A stretch of DNA of 64,000 nucleotides from Ruegeria sp. THAF57 (lineage in GTDB: Bacteria; Pseudomonadota; Alphaproteobacteria; Rhodobacterales; Rhodobacteraceae), in NCBI RefSeq assembly GCF_903914075.1, contig NZ_CAIWNQ010000009.1, positions 146,183 to 210,182 on the forward strand, written 5' to 3'. Within the stretch, counting starts at the first letter, position 1; each line of letters begins with the position of its first letter. Position numbers and translations under genes: made by a program. This document shows, piece by piece, positions 8,304 through 16,324 of the stretch. The notes beneath the pieces were generated by a model. That model was not told the DNA's origin. It saw only the letters and a list, made by a program, of their open reading frames with translations, and did not search any database.

Positions 8304-8314
8304 TATACGTAACA
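8304..8314 (+). promoter_or_regulatory. Island-motif variant upstream of the AIR-synthase-like gene
   Basis: TATACGTAACA matches TATA(C/G)GAAATA at 9 of 11 positions. It lies 26 bp before the start of the AIR-synthase-like gene and in the region divergent from the XRE-cupin gene. A CGTAAC direct repeat (8308-8313 and 8320-8325) overlaps it. No convincing ribosome site precedes ATG 8340, so the transcript may start close to the gene. Confidence 0.3.
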
Positions 8315-8339
8315 CTTCCCGTAACTTCCGAGATACAAC

Positions 8340-9311
8340 ATGATACAGGAAACCAAAAGTCTAAACGACCAGCTTGGCAGTATTGTCGAGGCTGTCCGCG
8401 CTTATGCGGGTGTCACCGGAAAAAAGGCCATCAATGGGGCCAGCCGATTTGTAAAGCCGGATGATCCAATTCACGGCCCCGGCGATGATGGAGCGGTTGT
8501 CGATGTCGACGGCAAGCATGTCATCGGATGCGGTGAGGCGATCCTGCCAGCTTTTTATCAGCATGATCCTTACGGGGCCGGCATCGCCGCAGTTCTGGCG
8601 AATGTCAACGATGTAGCCGCGATGGGCGGCGTTCCAAAAGGAATCGTCAATACGGTTGTCGGTCCTAAGGAAACAACCGACATCGCGCTGCAAGGGCTTC
8701 AGGATGCGGCCAAAATGTATGATGTGCCCATCATCGGGGGGCACCTGACCCAAAACGCAGACACCTATGCATTGTCGGCATTTGCCCTTGGCCATGCGGA
8801 AAGGGTCTTGTCCATGGCACATGTGCAGCCCGGCATGGCGCTTTTGTTTGTTGGTTGCCTGAATGGGCATATGAGAGAGGACTTTCCATTCTTCACCTCC
8901 CTGGACACTCAGGGCCCGACCCTTGCGCGCGACGTAAGGCTGCTTGCCAAGGTTGCTGCGTCAGGCGCTGCGTTGGCAGCCAAGGACGTTTCAATGGCCG
9001 GGTCGCTAGGGTCGTTGGCGATGTTGCTGGAGTATTCGCGCTGCGGTGCGCAACTGGATATGGCCAAACATCCGATGCCCGAAGGCGTTGACCCTGCCCG
9101 TTGGCTGATCTCATTCCCGACCTACGCCTTTTGGCTGGCCACCGAACATGATCGCATCAGCGAATGTGTCGAACTGTTTGAAGCGCATGATCTGGCCTGC
9201 ACCCATGTCGGGGATACCACAGCCAGCCCTGAGATTGTCTTGAACCATTCCGGCAGCAGCATGACCCTTATGGATCTCAGCAAAGAAAGCGTCACCGGAT
9301 TGTGGGACTAG
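8340..9311 (+). CDS. sll0787-family AIR-synthase-like protein (Nit1 cluster)
   Basis: A 323-residue member of the PurM/SelD/HypE-like ATP-binding superfamily. Supporting motifs are the Gly-Asp-Asp metal/phosphate motif in GPGDDGAVVD (about residues 46-55), the NVNDVAAMGG element and IIGGHLTQNAD. The N-terminal fold and this combination match the sll0787 family found only in Nit1 clusters. Superfamily members activate an amide or carboxylate with ATP; the substrate here is unknown. The gene converges with the GNAT gene with a 4-bp gap, an unusually tight tail-to-tail arrangement. The ATG at 8340 lacks a clear ribosome site. Confidence 0.85.
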   Translation: MIQETKSLNDQLGSIVEAVRAYAGVTGKKAINGASRFVKPDDPIHGPGDDGAVVDVDGKHVIGCGEAILPAFYQHDPYGAGIAAVLANVNDVAAMGGVPKGIVNTVVGPKETTDIALQGLQDAAKMYDVPIIGGHLTQNADTYALSAFALGHAERVLSMAHVQPGMALLFVGCLNGHMREDFPFFTSLDTQGPTLARDVRLLAKVAASGAALAAKDVSMAGSLGSLAMLLEYSRCGAQLDMAKHPMPEGVDPARWLISFPTYAFWLATEHDRISECVELFEAHDLACTHVGDTTASPEIVLNHSGSSMTLMDLSKESVTGLWD

Positions 9312-9315
9312 CGTT

Positions 9316-9858
9316 CTAGCCGGTTGGACACAGGGGGGTCTGTTGGTCGCGTGACAACCATTCGACCGACAGCCCGTCCGGCCGACCCGGCCAGTCCAGC
9401 GGCGGCGCCGTGGTCAGATCGAACAACATGGGCTGATGCGGAATGCCGAATGAAATGGTTTGCTCACCATCGCAGGTCCAGCCCAACCGCTGAAAGAAAT
9501 TGACGTTGGCAAGCTGAACGCTGGCTTCCATCTCGAACCCACCCCGTGCAGCAGCCGTTGCTGTGGCAAATCGGACAAGATGCGCGCCTACGATCGTGCG
9601 ATGCCGCTGCAAAACGGCCAGTCGATCACCTTTCCACCTGCCCGATGTGTTCACCGGATACAGACGCACAGCCCCCGCGCATTCATCCTTTCTTGCAGCC
9701 AAGGCGTGAACCACATCAGGATTGTCATCATGTTCGTCCACGTCAGTAAGGGTCAAAACGCCTTGCTCAAGCACAAACACACGATGGCGGATCGCATAGT
9801 GCGCAGCCAGATCATCGCCGCGCTCGGCCGCCCAGACCGGAATACGTTTCTTTTTCAT
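9316..9858 (-). CDS. MSMEG_0567 / sll0786-family GNAT acyltransferase (Nit1 cluster)
   Basis: A 180-residue GNAT-fold protein. YAIRHRVFVLEQGV is the typical start of the acetyltransferase fold. An acetyl-CoA-binding region follows (GAHLVRFATATAAARGG), then LANVNFFQRLGWTCDGE near the end. This matches the N-acetyltransferase of Nit1 clusters. ATG 9858 (MKKKRIP) is chosen because GGGAG sits 8 nt upstream; upstream in-frame starts add an unrelated hydrophobic stretch. The acceptor substrate is unknown. Transcription would be toward the convergent AIR-synthase-like gene. Confidence 0.82.
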   Translation of the reverse strand: MKKKRIPVWAAERGDDLAAHYAIRHRVFVLEQGVLTLTDVDEHDDNPDVVHALAARKDECAGAVRLYPVNTSGRWKGDRLAVLQRHRTIVGAHLVRFATATAAARGGFEMEASVQLANVNFFQRLGWTCDGEQTISFGIPHQPMLFDLTTAPPLDWPGRPDGLSVEWLSRDQQTPLCPTG

Positions 9859-9959
9859 CGCGGGCACTCCCATCTGAACCCAAGCGGTGGTCAAAACACG
9901 AATCCCGACCACCAAAGCCACCATGGGCCGGTGCGCGACCTTACCACATTCATCAGCTT

Positions 9960-9984
9960 TCGTCTACAATAGTAGACAAATCCC
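9960..9984. promoter_or_regulatory. Inverted repeat upstream of the GNAT gene
   Basis: GTCTAC-AATA-GTAGAC is a perfect 6-bp dyad in the roughly 150-bp gap between the GNAT gene and the following minus-strand unknown gene. The position suits an operator or a small hairpin for the GNAT promoter. No T-tract follows, so a terminator role is unlikely. Confidence 0.3.
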
Positions 9985-10007
9985 GAACCAATTGCCCTTG
10001 CTGGAGT

Positions 10008-10649
10008 TCACGCCCATTCGGTACTTACCTTGTGGCGCAAACCAGTCCGTGCTGCGGTTAATTCGGGCACCGACTCATACTCGGCCCAATCTGCTAAACC
10101 CGGCTCGGCATCGACCAATTGACCGGAATTCTGGTCCAGCCGAATGACAGAAAGTGAAAACAGAATCCCCGCGCCCGAAGGCCCGGGCTGAGTGATTGTC
10201 ACAATGGCAAGGCCGGAACTTAGGTGCATTTCGGTGCAGCCATACGGATCGAGAAGACCATGCGAAAGATCCCCGGTTTCGTTCAGAATGACCCATTCTT
10301 CTGCGGCTTGGCGTGCGTTGGAAATCGCGGATGTGAACTTAGATGCCTGTTTTTCTTCAAAAATACGTCGCTCTCGCATCGCAAACGCCGCGCCGGAAAT
10401 TTTTCCATGCGGCAACGAATCCGCTCCAATCCCCAACGCTTGCGCCGCCCGAAGGTAGATCGATTCGGCCTTGGGCCAGGCTTTCACCAATGCTTCGGGC
10501 GTGTCGAATTCTGTCAGCATGTCCGACATTGATCGTATAGCAGTGACAATTTTCTTGTACTGTTCGGGGTCCATAGCTGAGATGGAAAACAACTGCCTTT
10601 CGCATTCTGTCCAGTATTGACGCGGATGATCTGCGCTTGGAGCCTGCAT
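10008..10649 (-). CDS. Conserved-looking protein of unknown function
   Basis: A soluble protein of 213 residues that I do not recognise. It is mostly helical in its first 120 residues (for example EQYKKIVTAIRSMSDMLTEF and SKFTSAISNARQAAEEW). A probable beta-rich part follows (LSSGLAIVTITQPGPSGAGI). There is no signal peptide, membrane segment or known catalytic motif. ATG 10649 is preferred over 10655 because AGGAGG lies 8 nt from it but only 2 nt from the other. It is divergent from the carbamate kinase-fdrA operon, sharing a region with a long dyad, so it could be regulated together with that operon or be a regulator or accessory factor for it. Confidence 0.7.
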   Translation of the reverse strand: MQAPSADHPRQYWTECERQLFSISAMDPEQYKKIVTAIRSMSDMLTEFDTPEALVKAWPKAESIYLRAAQALGIGADSLPHGKISGAAFAMRERRIFEEKQASKFTSAISNARQAAEEWVILNETGDLSHGLLDPYGCTEMHLSSGLAIVTITQPGPSGAGILFSLSVIRLDQNSGQLVDAEPGLADWAEYESVPELTAARTGLRHKVSTEWA

Positions 10650-10717
10650 AGTCATTTCCTCCTTTTAGCGGCGGAAAAACACTCAGGTGAAACCAGCCAC
10701 ATCACATTTATCTTGTG

Positions 10718-10746
10718 TCGGATACGATATGGTGTTAATTATCCGA
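10718..10746. promoter_or_regulatory. Dyad upstream of the carbamate kinase-fdrA operon
   Basis: TCGGATA (10718-10724) and TATCCGA (10740-10746) form a perfect 7-bp inverted repeat with a 15-bp spacer in the 192-bp divergent region. The left arm runs into GATACGATAT, which resembles the island motif (8 of 11). This is a candidate operator for the carbamate kinase gene at 10842 and the divergent unknown gene. Confidence 0.4.
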
Positions 10747-10841
10747 AAGTCTAATTCACTTTAATACACTCCGACGGCGAATGCCAGCTTTCTGTGCCCC
10801 GCCGGAGCGTTTTGGGAAGAATGAAACGATGGGAGGACGTC

Positions 10842-11849
10842 GTGAGTAAAACAGCGGTCGTAGCGCTGGGGGGCAACGCCCTGACCCAGGAAGGTCAGGA
10901 CGGAACCCAGGAAGAGCAATATGCCAACGCAATAGCAATGGCCAAATCCGTGCGGTCCCTGCTGCGGCAGGGCTGGAAGATCATCATTGTTCATGGAAAT
11001 GGTCCGCAAGTTGGAAACCTGGCAATTCAGCATGAAGAAGGTGCCAAGCTTGTTCCGGCGCAACCCTTGTTTGCCCTTGGCGCAATGACACAGGGCGCGT
11101 TAGGCAGCCTCATTTCCCTTGCCATGCACGAAATCTGTGGCGAAGAATGCTCTGGCATCGTTTCAGTGGTGACGCATGTGGTTGTCGACCCGAACGATCC
11201 CGCTTTTGAAAATCCAACCAAACCCATCGGCCCCTTCTTTTCCGAGGCTGAGTCGAAAGAGTTCTCTGCCAATCGCGGATGGTCCATGATACAGGATTCC
11301 GGTCGCGGATACCGTCGTGTCGTACCATCGCCCGAACCGAAAGCCACGCTGGAGGCAAACGCAATCGCGCAGCTGACTGAGGCGGGCAATATCGTGGTCG
11401 CAGCAGGCGGCGGCGGTATTCCGGTCATGCAGGACGGCGGCATTTACAAAGGCGTCGATGCGGTCGTCGACAAGGATTTTGCAGCCGAACGGATAGCTGA
11501 TGCCGCAAATGCTGATGCTCTGGTCATGGTAACAGGTGTGCCTACGGTCATGCTGGACTTTGGAAAACCCACCCAGCGCGCAGTAGAAAACCTGACGGTT
11601 TCCGAGGCACGACAGCATCTGGAAGACGGTCAATTTCCCCCCGGCAGTATGGGCCCCAAGATGGAAGCCGCTATGAAGTTTGTGAATGGCGATGATTCAA
11701 ACCCAAATCGCCTGGCCGCGATTACCACGCCGGAACTTGTGTATGGCACGCTGGCAGAAACCTCTGGCGGTGTGGTCGAAGGTGGGGTGGGAACCTGCAT
11801 CACGACGGATGAAGCCATTGCCGATCGCTCGAACAAGGAAGTTGCCTAA
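10842..11849 (+). CDS. Carbamate kinase
   Basis: A 335-residue member of the amino-acid kinase family. It opens with AVVALGGNAL and continues with IIIVHGNGPQVGN (substrate loop), VVAAGGGGIPV and VVDKDFAAERIA, all standard for carbamate kinase, which makes ATP from carbamoyl phosphate and ADP. GTG 10842 is chosen as start because GGGAGGA lies 5 nt upstream; an in-frame start at 10794 would add an arginine-rich leader not seen in the family. The stop overlaps the next start (TAATG). Pairing with FdrA is the arrangement of the allantoin/oxalurate pathway, in which carbamoyl phosphate from the transcarbamylase is used for ATP. Confidence 0.92.
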   Translation: MSKTAVVALGGNALTQEGQDGTQEEQYANAIAMAKSVRSLLRQGWKIIIVHGNGPQVGNLAIQHEEGAKLVPAQPLFALGAMTQGALGSLISLAMHEICGEECSGIVSVVTHVVVDPNDPAFENPTKPIGPFFSEAESKEFSANRGWSMIQDSGRGYRRVVPSPEPKATLEANAIAQLTEAGNIVVAAGGGGIPVMQDGGIYKGVDAVVDKDFAAERIADAANADALVMVTGVPTVMLDFGKPTQRAVENLTVSEARQHLEDGQFPPGSMGPKMEAAMKFVNGDDSNPNRLAAITTPELVYGTLAETSGGVVEGGVGTCITTDEAIADRSNKEVA

Positions 11850-13441
11850 TGCCCAGTCTCGTATCCGTCCACCAAAACTCATATAAAGACAGCGTAAAAC
11901 TTCTTGAAGCAACGCGCGCTCTGCTCAGTGCCGATGGCGTGCAGTGGGGTTGGGCGTTCATGGCGACCCCGGCAAATGTCGAAACAGCCGCACAAGAAGG
12001 TGCCTCAGACGGTCTGGAAAATGCCGGGGCCAACGACCTCGTGCTTGCCGTCCGCGCCGATGACGATGACGCGGCCAAGGCCGCACTTGAAACCGCGTCG
12101 GGCATCCTGTTCGAGGCCACCAGTGCTGCTGATGGGGATGAAGAAAAGATTGCCCCTGATCTGGCCTCGGCGGTTAAGGAACAGGCCGATTCCAATCTGG
12201 CGATTGTCTCAGTGCCCGGTGCCTACGCCACGCTTGAGGCGCACAAGGCGCTCAGTGCCGGTTTGAATGTGCTTCTGTTCAGCGACAATGTCCCGTTGGA
12301 AGATGAAGTTGCCCTGAAGAAGCGTGCGCAGGAACTTGGACTGCTGGTCATGGGGCCGGGTGCCGGAACCGCGATGCTTGGCGGTACTGGGCTGGCCTTC
12401 GCCAACCGTGTCAACAAAGGATCTGTCGGAGTTTTGTCTGCCGCAGGCACCGGCGCGCAAGAGGTCATGAGCCTGTTGGATCGCTGGGGCATCGGCGTAT
12501 CCCATGTGATCGGTCTTGGTGGCAGGGACTTGTCGCCCGAGGTCGGGGGTCTGATGGCACAATCAGCCATCAAGGCACTGGACGCCGATCCGGACACTAA
12601 AACGATATTGCTGGTCTCAAAGCCCCCGTCAAAGGATGTGGCCGAGATGTTGGTGAACCTGCCCAAGAAACCGATGGTCGCGGCCTATATTGGCCTGCAG
12701 GATAAAATCCCGGCACCGCTTCACATTAAGGTCTGCAACACTCTGGAACAGGGCGTGCGCGATACCCTGCCCTTCCATGGAGTGACGCCACCAGAAATCG
12801 TAGGCGATCTGCCCGCACGTCTGGACAAGACCATAGATGGAATGGATGCCGGACGCACCCGCCTGTCCGGTCTCTATAGCGGTGGCACGCTGTGTTACGA
12901 GGCGATGACAATCGCGACCCAGCGTATTGGTCCGATCCACTCCAATATCCCGCTGAACAAAAGCTGGACACTGGACTCAGCCGCGCCTGACGCGCATGTC
13001 TTTTTGGACCTTGGTGAAGAAGAATACACCGATGGCCGTCCGCACCCCATGATCGACACCGAGGCCCGGATCGAATTCATGCGCAAACAGATTGGCGACA
13101 CTTCGCTTGCGGCGGTTCTTCTGGACGTCGTTATTGGTGACGGAGCCCATGATGATCCCGCCAGCGTTCTGGCCCCCGTTGCCGGCGAAATCGTTGCCTC
13201 TGGCGTTCCAGTCGTCGTATATGTCTTGGGCACCGACAGCGATCCGCAAGCTTTTGACAGGCAACGGAAAACATTCGAAGACGCCGGCTGTATCGTCACG
13301 GAAACCGCAGCCCGTGCGGCATTGGCGGCATGTGCGCTGGTCCAACGGGATTCGTCCATCGTATCCGAAGATTTGGCCACGCCTCTTCAAACAACCAACA
13401 CCGAACACCCGGCCTTTGCCAACCTGGGTGCATCGGGATGA
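11849..13441 (+). CDS. fdrA: FdrA (AllF) subunit of an oxalurate-type carbamoyltransferase
   Basis: A 530-residue FdrA-family protein built like a succinyl-CoA ligase alpha chain. The CoA-binding-like fold (about residues 195-290: SVGVLSAAGTGAQEVMSLLD, VSHVIGLGGRDLSPEVGG) is followed by a flavodoxin-like ligase part (PHPMIDTEARIEFM, LAAVLLDVVIGDGAHDDP). In E. coli FdrA acts with YlbE and YlbF (AllG, AllH) as oxamate carbamoyltransferase: oxalurate plus phosphate gives oxamate and carbamoyl phosphate. Here it is translationally coupled to carbamate kinase, but its AllG and AllH partners are about 12 kb downstream at 25748-28013. The next gene is an unrelated Nit1 glycosyltransferase. Confidence 0.88.
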   Translation: MPSLVSVHQNSYKDSVKLLEATRALLSADGVQWGWAFMATPANVETAAQEGASDGLENAGANDLVLAVRADDDDAAKAALETASGILFEATSAADGDEEKIAPDLASAVKEQADSNLAIVSVPGAYATLEAHKALSAGLNVLLFSDNVPLEDEVALKKRAQELGLLVMGPGAGTAMLGGTGLAFANRVNKGSVGVLSAAGTGAQEVMSLLDRWGIGVSHVIGLGGRDLSPEVGGLMAQSAIKALDADPDTKTILLVSKPPSKDVAEMLVNLPKKPMVAAYIGLQDKIPAPLHIKVCNTLEQGVRDTLPFHGVTPPEIVGDLPARLDKTIDGMDAGRTRLSGLYSGGTLCYEAMTIATQRIGPIHSNIPLNKSWTLDSAAPDAHVFLDLGEEEYTDGRPHPMIDTEARIEFMRKQIGDTSLAAVLLDVVIGDGAHDDPASVLAPVAGEIVASGVPVVVYVLGTDSDPQAFDRQRKTFEDAGCIVTETAARAALAACALVQRDSSIVSEDLATPLQTTNTEHPAFANLGASG

Positions 13442-13463
13442 TCTGAACCAAAAACGGTGAAAC

Positions 13464-14627
13464 ATGACTGAGAGCCTTCCCCGCGTCGCCCTGACGACCT
13501 ATTCGATCAAACCGCGTGGTGGTGTTGTCCACACGCTGGAACTGGCAGAAGCCCTTCAGGACGCGGGGATCGACGTGACAGTCATCGCAATGGGAGAACC
13601 CGATGCCGGGTTCTTTCGCGATTTGGCCGTGCCCTATGAGATCGTTCCGACACCCGAATGGCGCGACTCGCTTGAAGACAGGGTATTTAGCTGGATCGAC
13701 GCCATGGAGGCCGGGCTCAAAGCGATGGGTGATCGCTTTGATATCGTCCATAGTCAGGATTGCATCTCGGCCCGCGCAGCAGCACGTGTTCGCGATGCCG
13801 GAGCGAGCTTTAAACTGATCCGCACCGTTCATCACGTGGACGATTTCACAACCGAAGCCCTGATCAACTGTCAAAAACAAGCCATTCTGGAACCGGATGA
13901 GGTTCTAGTAGTCAGCAAGCTGTGGCAGGATATTCTGCGCAAGGATTACGGCGTTGAAGCCAAGATCGTGACCAACGGCGTTCGCGCTGAGCGGTTTGCA
14001 CAGGAAATCACGGCCGACCGACGCTCGGACCTCAGATCCCGCGCCGGTCTGGTCAACGGTTCGTCCGGTAGGTTCATGTATTTGACCGTCGGTGGCATCG
14101 AGCCGCGCAAAGGTAGCCGCCACCTGATCGACGCGCTGGCCAAATTGAAATCCGAGCGTGACGACGCGCCGGTTTTGGCGGTGATCGGCGGGCATTCGTT
14201 TCAGGACTATCGCGCCTATCGCGAGGATGTTCTGGGCTCATTGCCTGATCTTGGACTTGAGCTGGGCAAAGACGTTGTCTTGCTTGGTACGATCGACGAT
14301 GAAGAATTTCCACAGTGGTTCTCGGCCGCGGACGGGTTCGTGTTTCCGTCCGTCAACGAAGGTTGGGGGCTGGTTATTCTCGAAGCCGCCAGCGCGTCGC
14401 TGCCGGTTGTCGCATCCGATATCGACGTGTTCCATGAATTCCTCAAACATGATCAGGATGCCATTCTGACCCGGACAGCGGATGTCGATTCATTGGCATC
14501 AGGCATGGCCCGTTTGTTGGACGAACCGGATACTGTGGATCGCCTGACAGCCAACGGCCCCGAACTGGCCGCACGCTATAGCTGGTCGAATACTGCACGC
14601 CAGCACATCTCTGTTTACACCACCTAA
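13464..14627 (+). CDS. MSMEG_0565-family glycosyltransferase (Nit1 cluster)
   Basis: A 387-residue GT4-type (GT-B fold) glycosyltransferase. The N-terminal TTYSIKPRGGVVHTLELAEAL is the family's characteristic opening. The C-terminal donor-binding region has VGGIEPRKGSRHLIDAL, and FVFPSVNEGWGLVILEAAS supplies the EX7E-type motif. No signal peptide or membrane segment is present, so it is cytoplasmic or peripheral. It follows fdrA by 22 bp and is probably in the same transcript. In Nit1 clusters it suggests that the product is a glycosylated small molecule. Donor and acceptor are unknown. Confidence 0.88.
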   Translation: MTESLPRVALTTYSIKPRGGVVHTLELAEALQDAGIDVTVIAMGEPDAGFFRDLAVPYEIVPTPEWRDSLEDRVFSWIDAMEAGLKAMGDRFDIVHSQDCISARAAARVRDAGASFKLIRTVHHVDDFTTEALINCQKQAILEPDEVLVVSKLWQDILRKDYGVEAKIVTNGVRAERFAQEITADRRSDLRSRAGLVNGSSGRFMYLTVGGIEPRKGSRHLIDALAKLKSERDDAPVLAVIGGHSFQDYRAYREDVLGSLPDLGLELGKDVVLLGTIDDEEFPQWFSAADGFVFPSVNEGWGLVILEAASASLPVVASDIDVFHEFLKHDQDAILTRTADVDSLASGMARLLDEPDTVDRLTANGPELAARYSWSNTARQHISVYTT

Positions 14628-14643
14628 ACTACCCCCCACTCAC

Positions 14644-14679
14644 AACAAAAAATGGCCTGCCGATCACTCGGCAGGCCAT
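14644..14679 (-). terminator. Rho-independent terminator for the cbiM transcript
   Basis: There is a perfect 12-bp stem (ATGGCCTGCCGA / TCGGCAGGCCAT, 14652-14663 and 14668-14679) with a 4-base loop. On the minus strand the hairpin is followed by a run of six T, the classic terminator form. It lies between the convergent glycosyltransferase and cbiM genes, so it may also stop plus-strand transcription, but without a U-tract on that side. Confidence 0.85.
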
Positions 14680-14715
14680 CTAACGTTCTGATACAGGTCG
14701 GAAGAGAAAAGAACG

Positions 14716-15396
14716 TCAGATTGATTTTTGATACAGCCGGTCCGTCACCAGACCCGAGCCGTCCAGGCCCCGCATCGCCTTGGCCGCGCCCAGAACCGCA
14801 AGGTCGATTAGTGGCTCGACCAAGACAACAAGCATATAGCTGACACCAAATGCACCCACAGCCGCGAGATTGGCCGCACCAAAGCCCTGACCAAACAAGG
14901 CCCAGAAGGCAACCCAGGTCACAACGCCACCCTGATAGGCCGTCGACAGTGCCAAAGCCTGCTTATAGGAAAGATCCACATAAGCCGTGTCGGGCGCAAT
15001 TATACGTTTTGCCAGAGCGGACACGGCAAATAGCGGCACCAGCAGGGTCGTCACATTCACGAAATACTGTGGCAGATCAGCCGGCGCGAACATCATGCCT
15101 TGAACAAGCAATCCCAGCGCCAACCCGACCGCAGCAGGTCCGGCCCCGAGGATCAGGAACAAGGTTGACCCAAGGATGAAATGCACCTCGGATACGCCAA
15201 CCGGGTATTTCGGGAAGATCTCGAAAAAGACAAAGACTGCGGCAACTGCCATTGCAGACCGCGCAACAAGGCTGACGATGCCTTTATCGCGCATTGTATC
15301 AGCGCACAATTTCAGCGAATAAGCCGCCGCTCCGGCAGCGGTCGCATAGGAAAGCGCCAGTTTTGCGCCCACCACGACTCCGGGTTCAATGTGCAT
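14716..15396 (-). CDS. cbiM: CbiM-type cobalt ECF/ABC permease
   Basis: A 226-residue integral membrane protein with about six hydrophobic segments. The N-terminus MHIEPGVVVGAKL supplies the metal-coordinating His next to Met1, typical of CbiM. GVSEVHFILGSTLFLILGAG and PAAVGLALGLLVQGM are family signatures. ATG 15396 follows GGAGG by 7 nt. CbiM forms the substrate-specific core of cobalt uptake systems; no CbiN, CbiQ or CbiO genes are nearby, so partners must be encoded elsewhere. It is the last gene of the unit that starts with the flavin oxidoreductase. The cobalt role fits the cobalt-type nitrile hydratases at 23 and 34 kb. Confidence 0.85.
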   Translation of the reverse strand: MHIEPGVVVGAKLALSYATAAGAAAYSLKLCADTMRDKGIVSLVARSAMAVAAVFVFFEIFPKYPVGVSEVHFILGSTLFLILGAGPAAVGLALGLLVQGMMFAPADLPQYFVNVTTLLVPLFAVSALAKRIIAPDTAYVDLSYKQALALSTAYQGGVVTWVAFWALFGQGFGAANLAAVGAFGVSYMLVVLVEPLIDLAVLGAAKAMRGLDGSGLVTDRLYQKSI

Positions 15397-15421
15397 AGTC
15401 AAACCTCCGATGTTTGTTGAG

Positions 15422-15482
15422 TGGCCGACGAACTACACAGGTCGGCGAGGTTGAGGCATCCGGCCATGGCCGTTGCCTCAAC
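15422..15482 (-). promoter_or_regulatory. Two tandem hairpins in the leader of cbiM
   Basis: Stem 1 is GTTGAGGCA (15450-15458) with TGCCTCAAC (15474-15482), enclosing the fully palindromic CGGCCATGGCCG (15461-15472). Stem 2 is GCCGAC (15424-15429) with GTCGGC (15441-15446). Both fall in the 108-bp gap between the MSMEG_0572 gene and cbiM. There is no T-tract. They may stabilise or process the upstream message, or sense metal. I do not see the conserved boxes of cobalamin or NiCo riboswitches. Confidence 0.4.
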
Positions 15483-15504
15483 TGTTAAGCAAGATCGGCC
15501 AGGA

Positions 15505-15993
15505 TCAGAGAGTCCAGGTCGAGAATACGAGCGCGCGCTCGCGGTATGCTTGGATATTGGCGTCCAGAACGTCCAGCGGGTTGAAGGCTTTGACGCCGGG
15601 GATCAGATCGTCTTCACGCATCCCATAAAGTGCGCCCATTGCAAAGCGGCAAGCATAGACAGTCGCGCCTTCGTCGATCAGCGTCTTGAGCTGACGGTTA
15701 TAACCCAAGTTGCCCGGGAAACCTTCGTTGCCGACAGCCGGATAGCCGCGTGCGGCAGACGCCATCAGAACGCCGGGACCATACAGGATGAAAGTCAGGT
15801 CAAATCCTTTACGCTGCAACCGGGTGGCCGTCAGCATATTCACCAGACCAACCGATCCTTCAAACGGGACGGTGTGCATGAAGACATAGGCTTTGTCGCC
15901 TTCATTGGCCTTGTGATCCGGAAAGATTTTTTCCTCGACATCAAAAAGGATATCACCTTCCTTGGGCGGGTCGATTTTTACAGTTTGAGGCAT
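15505..15993 (-). CDS. MSMEG_0572 / Sll0783-family nitrogen starvation response protein (Nit1 cluster)
   Basis: A 162-residue protein. Features matching the MSMEG_0572 family are KANEGDKAYVFMHTVPFEGS, GLVNMLTATRLQRKGFDL, TFILYGPGVLMASAARGYP and YACRFAMGALYGMREDDLIP. The order of strands and the conserved Cys in the late segment suggest a DsrE/F-like fold. The function is undefined, though the gene is a constant member of Nit1 clusters. AGGGAG lies 5 nt before ATG 15993. It sits between an 83-residue unknown gene and cbiM. The absence of the Nit6803-type nitrilase gene, usually next to it, is the notable feature. Confidence 0.88.
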   Translation of the reverse strand: MPQTVKIDPPKEGDILFDVEEKIFPDHKANEGDKAYVFMHTVPFEGSVGLVNMLTATRLQRKGFDLTFILYGPGVLMASAARGYPAVGNEGFPGNLGYNRQLKTLIDEGATVYACRFAMGALYGMREDDLIPGVKAFNPLDVLDANIQAYRERALVFSTWTL

Positions 15994-16068
15994 TTCAACT
16001 CCCTTGTTGCAGTAGTGTTTACTTTAAGTGTTCCAAGAGGCGGCGCCCCCTGTCGAACCTGATGGACC

Positions 16069-16320
16069 CTATTGTTTGGATCGAAAGTTCTTGCGCGGCC
16101 AATGCCGTTTGTGGCTGCCGGGGATGACGTCCATGAACCATTTTTTCATGCCCCACGGCATCATGTGATAGATCGGTATGACAAGCTGCCGCCAAAATCT
16201 GTCTTTCATCCCGCGCGGTTTGTTGGGTGGGTTCGTCCCTGTGCGGCGGGCCATTTTGTCTTGCGCTTCGCAAAGCAGATAATGTTCAGAGTTTTCTCGG
16301 AGCCACTGGGAAAACGTCAT
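16069..16320 (-). CDS. Small hypothetical protein
   Basis: An 83-residue basic protein, not recognised. Notable are KPRGMKDRFWRQLVIPIYHM and MPWGMKKWFMDVIPGSHKRHW, rich in Trp, Met and basic residues, suggesting a membrane-surface or nucleic-acid contact. There is no transmembrane segment. ATG 16320 sits 4 nt after the stop of the flavin oxidoreductase gene, so translation is probably coupled; a longer start at 16338 would overlap it. It is not the MSMEG_0570 protein of other Nit1 clusters as I remember that family. Confidence 0.55.
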   Translation of the reverse strand: MTFSQWLRENSEHYLLCEAQDKMARRTGTNPPNKPRGMKDRFWRQLVIPIYHMMPWGMKKWFMDVIPGSHKRHWPRKNFRSKQ

Positions 16321-16324
16321 TGTC

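Noticed and set aside
7414..8343. Long plus-strand reading frame (309 codons) opposite the XRE-cupin gene
   Set aside because: It lies antisense to a gene with clear XRE and cupin motifs, has no recognisable domain and its composition is that of a mirrored frame.
15397..15504. Cobalamin or NiCo riboswitch upstream of cbiM
   Set aside because: The leader has two hairpins but I could not find the conserved boxes of either riboswitch class in 108 bp.
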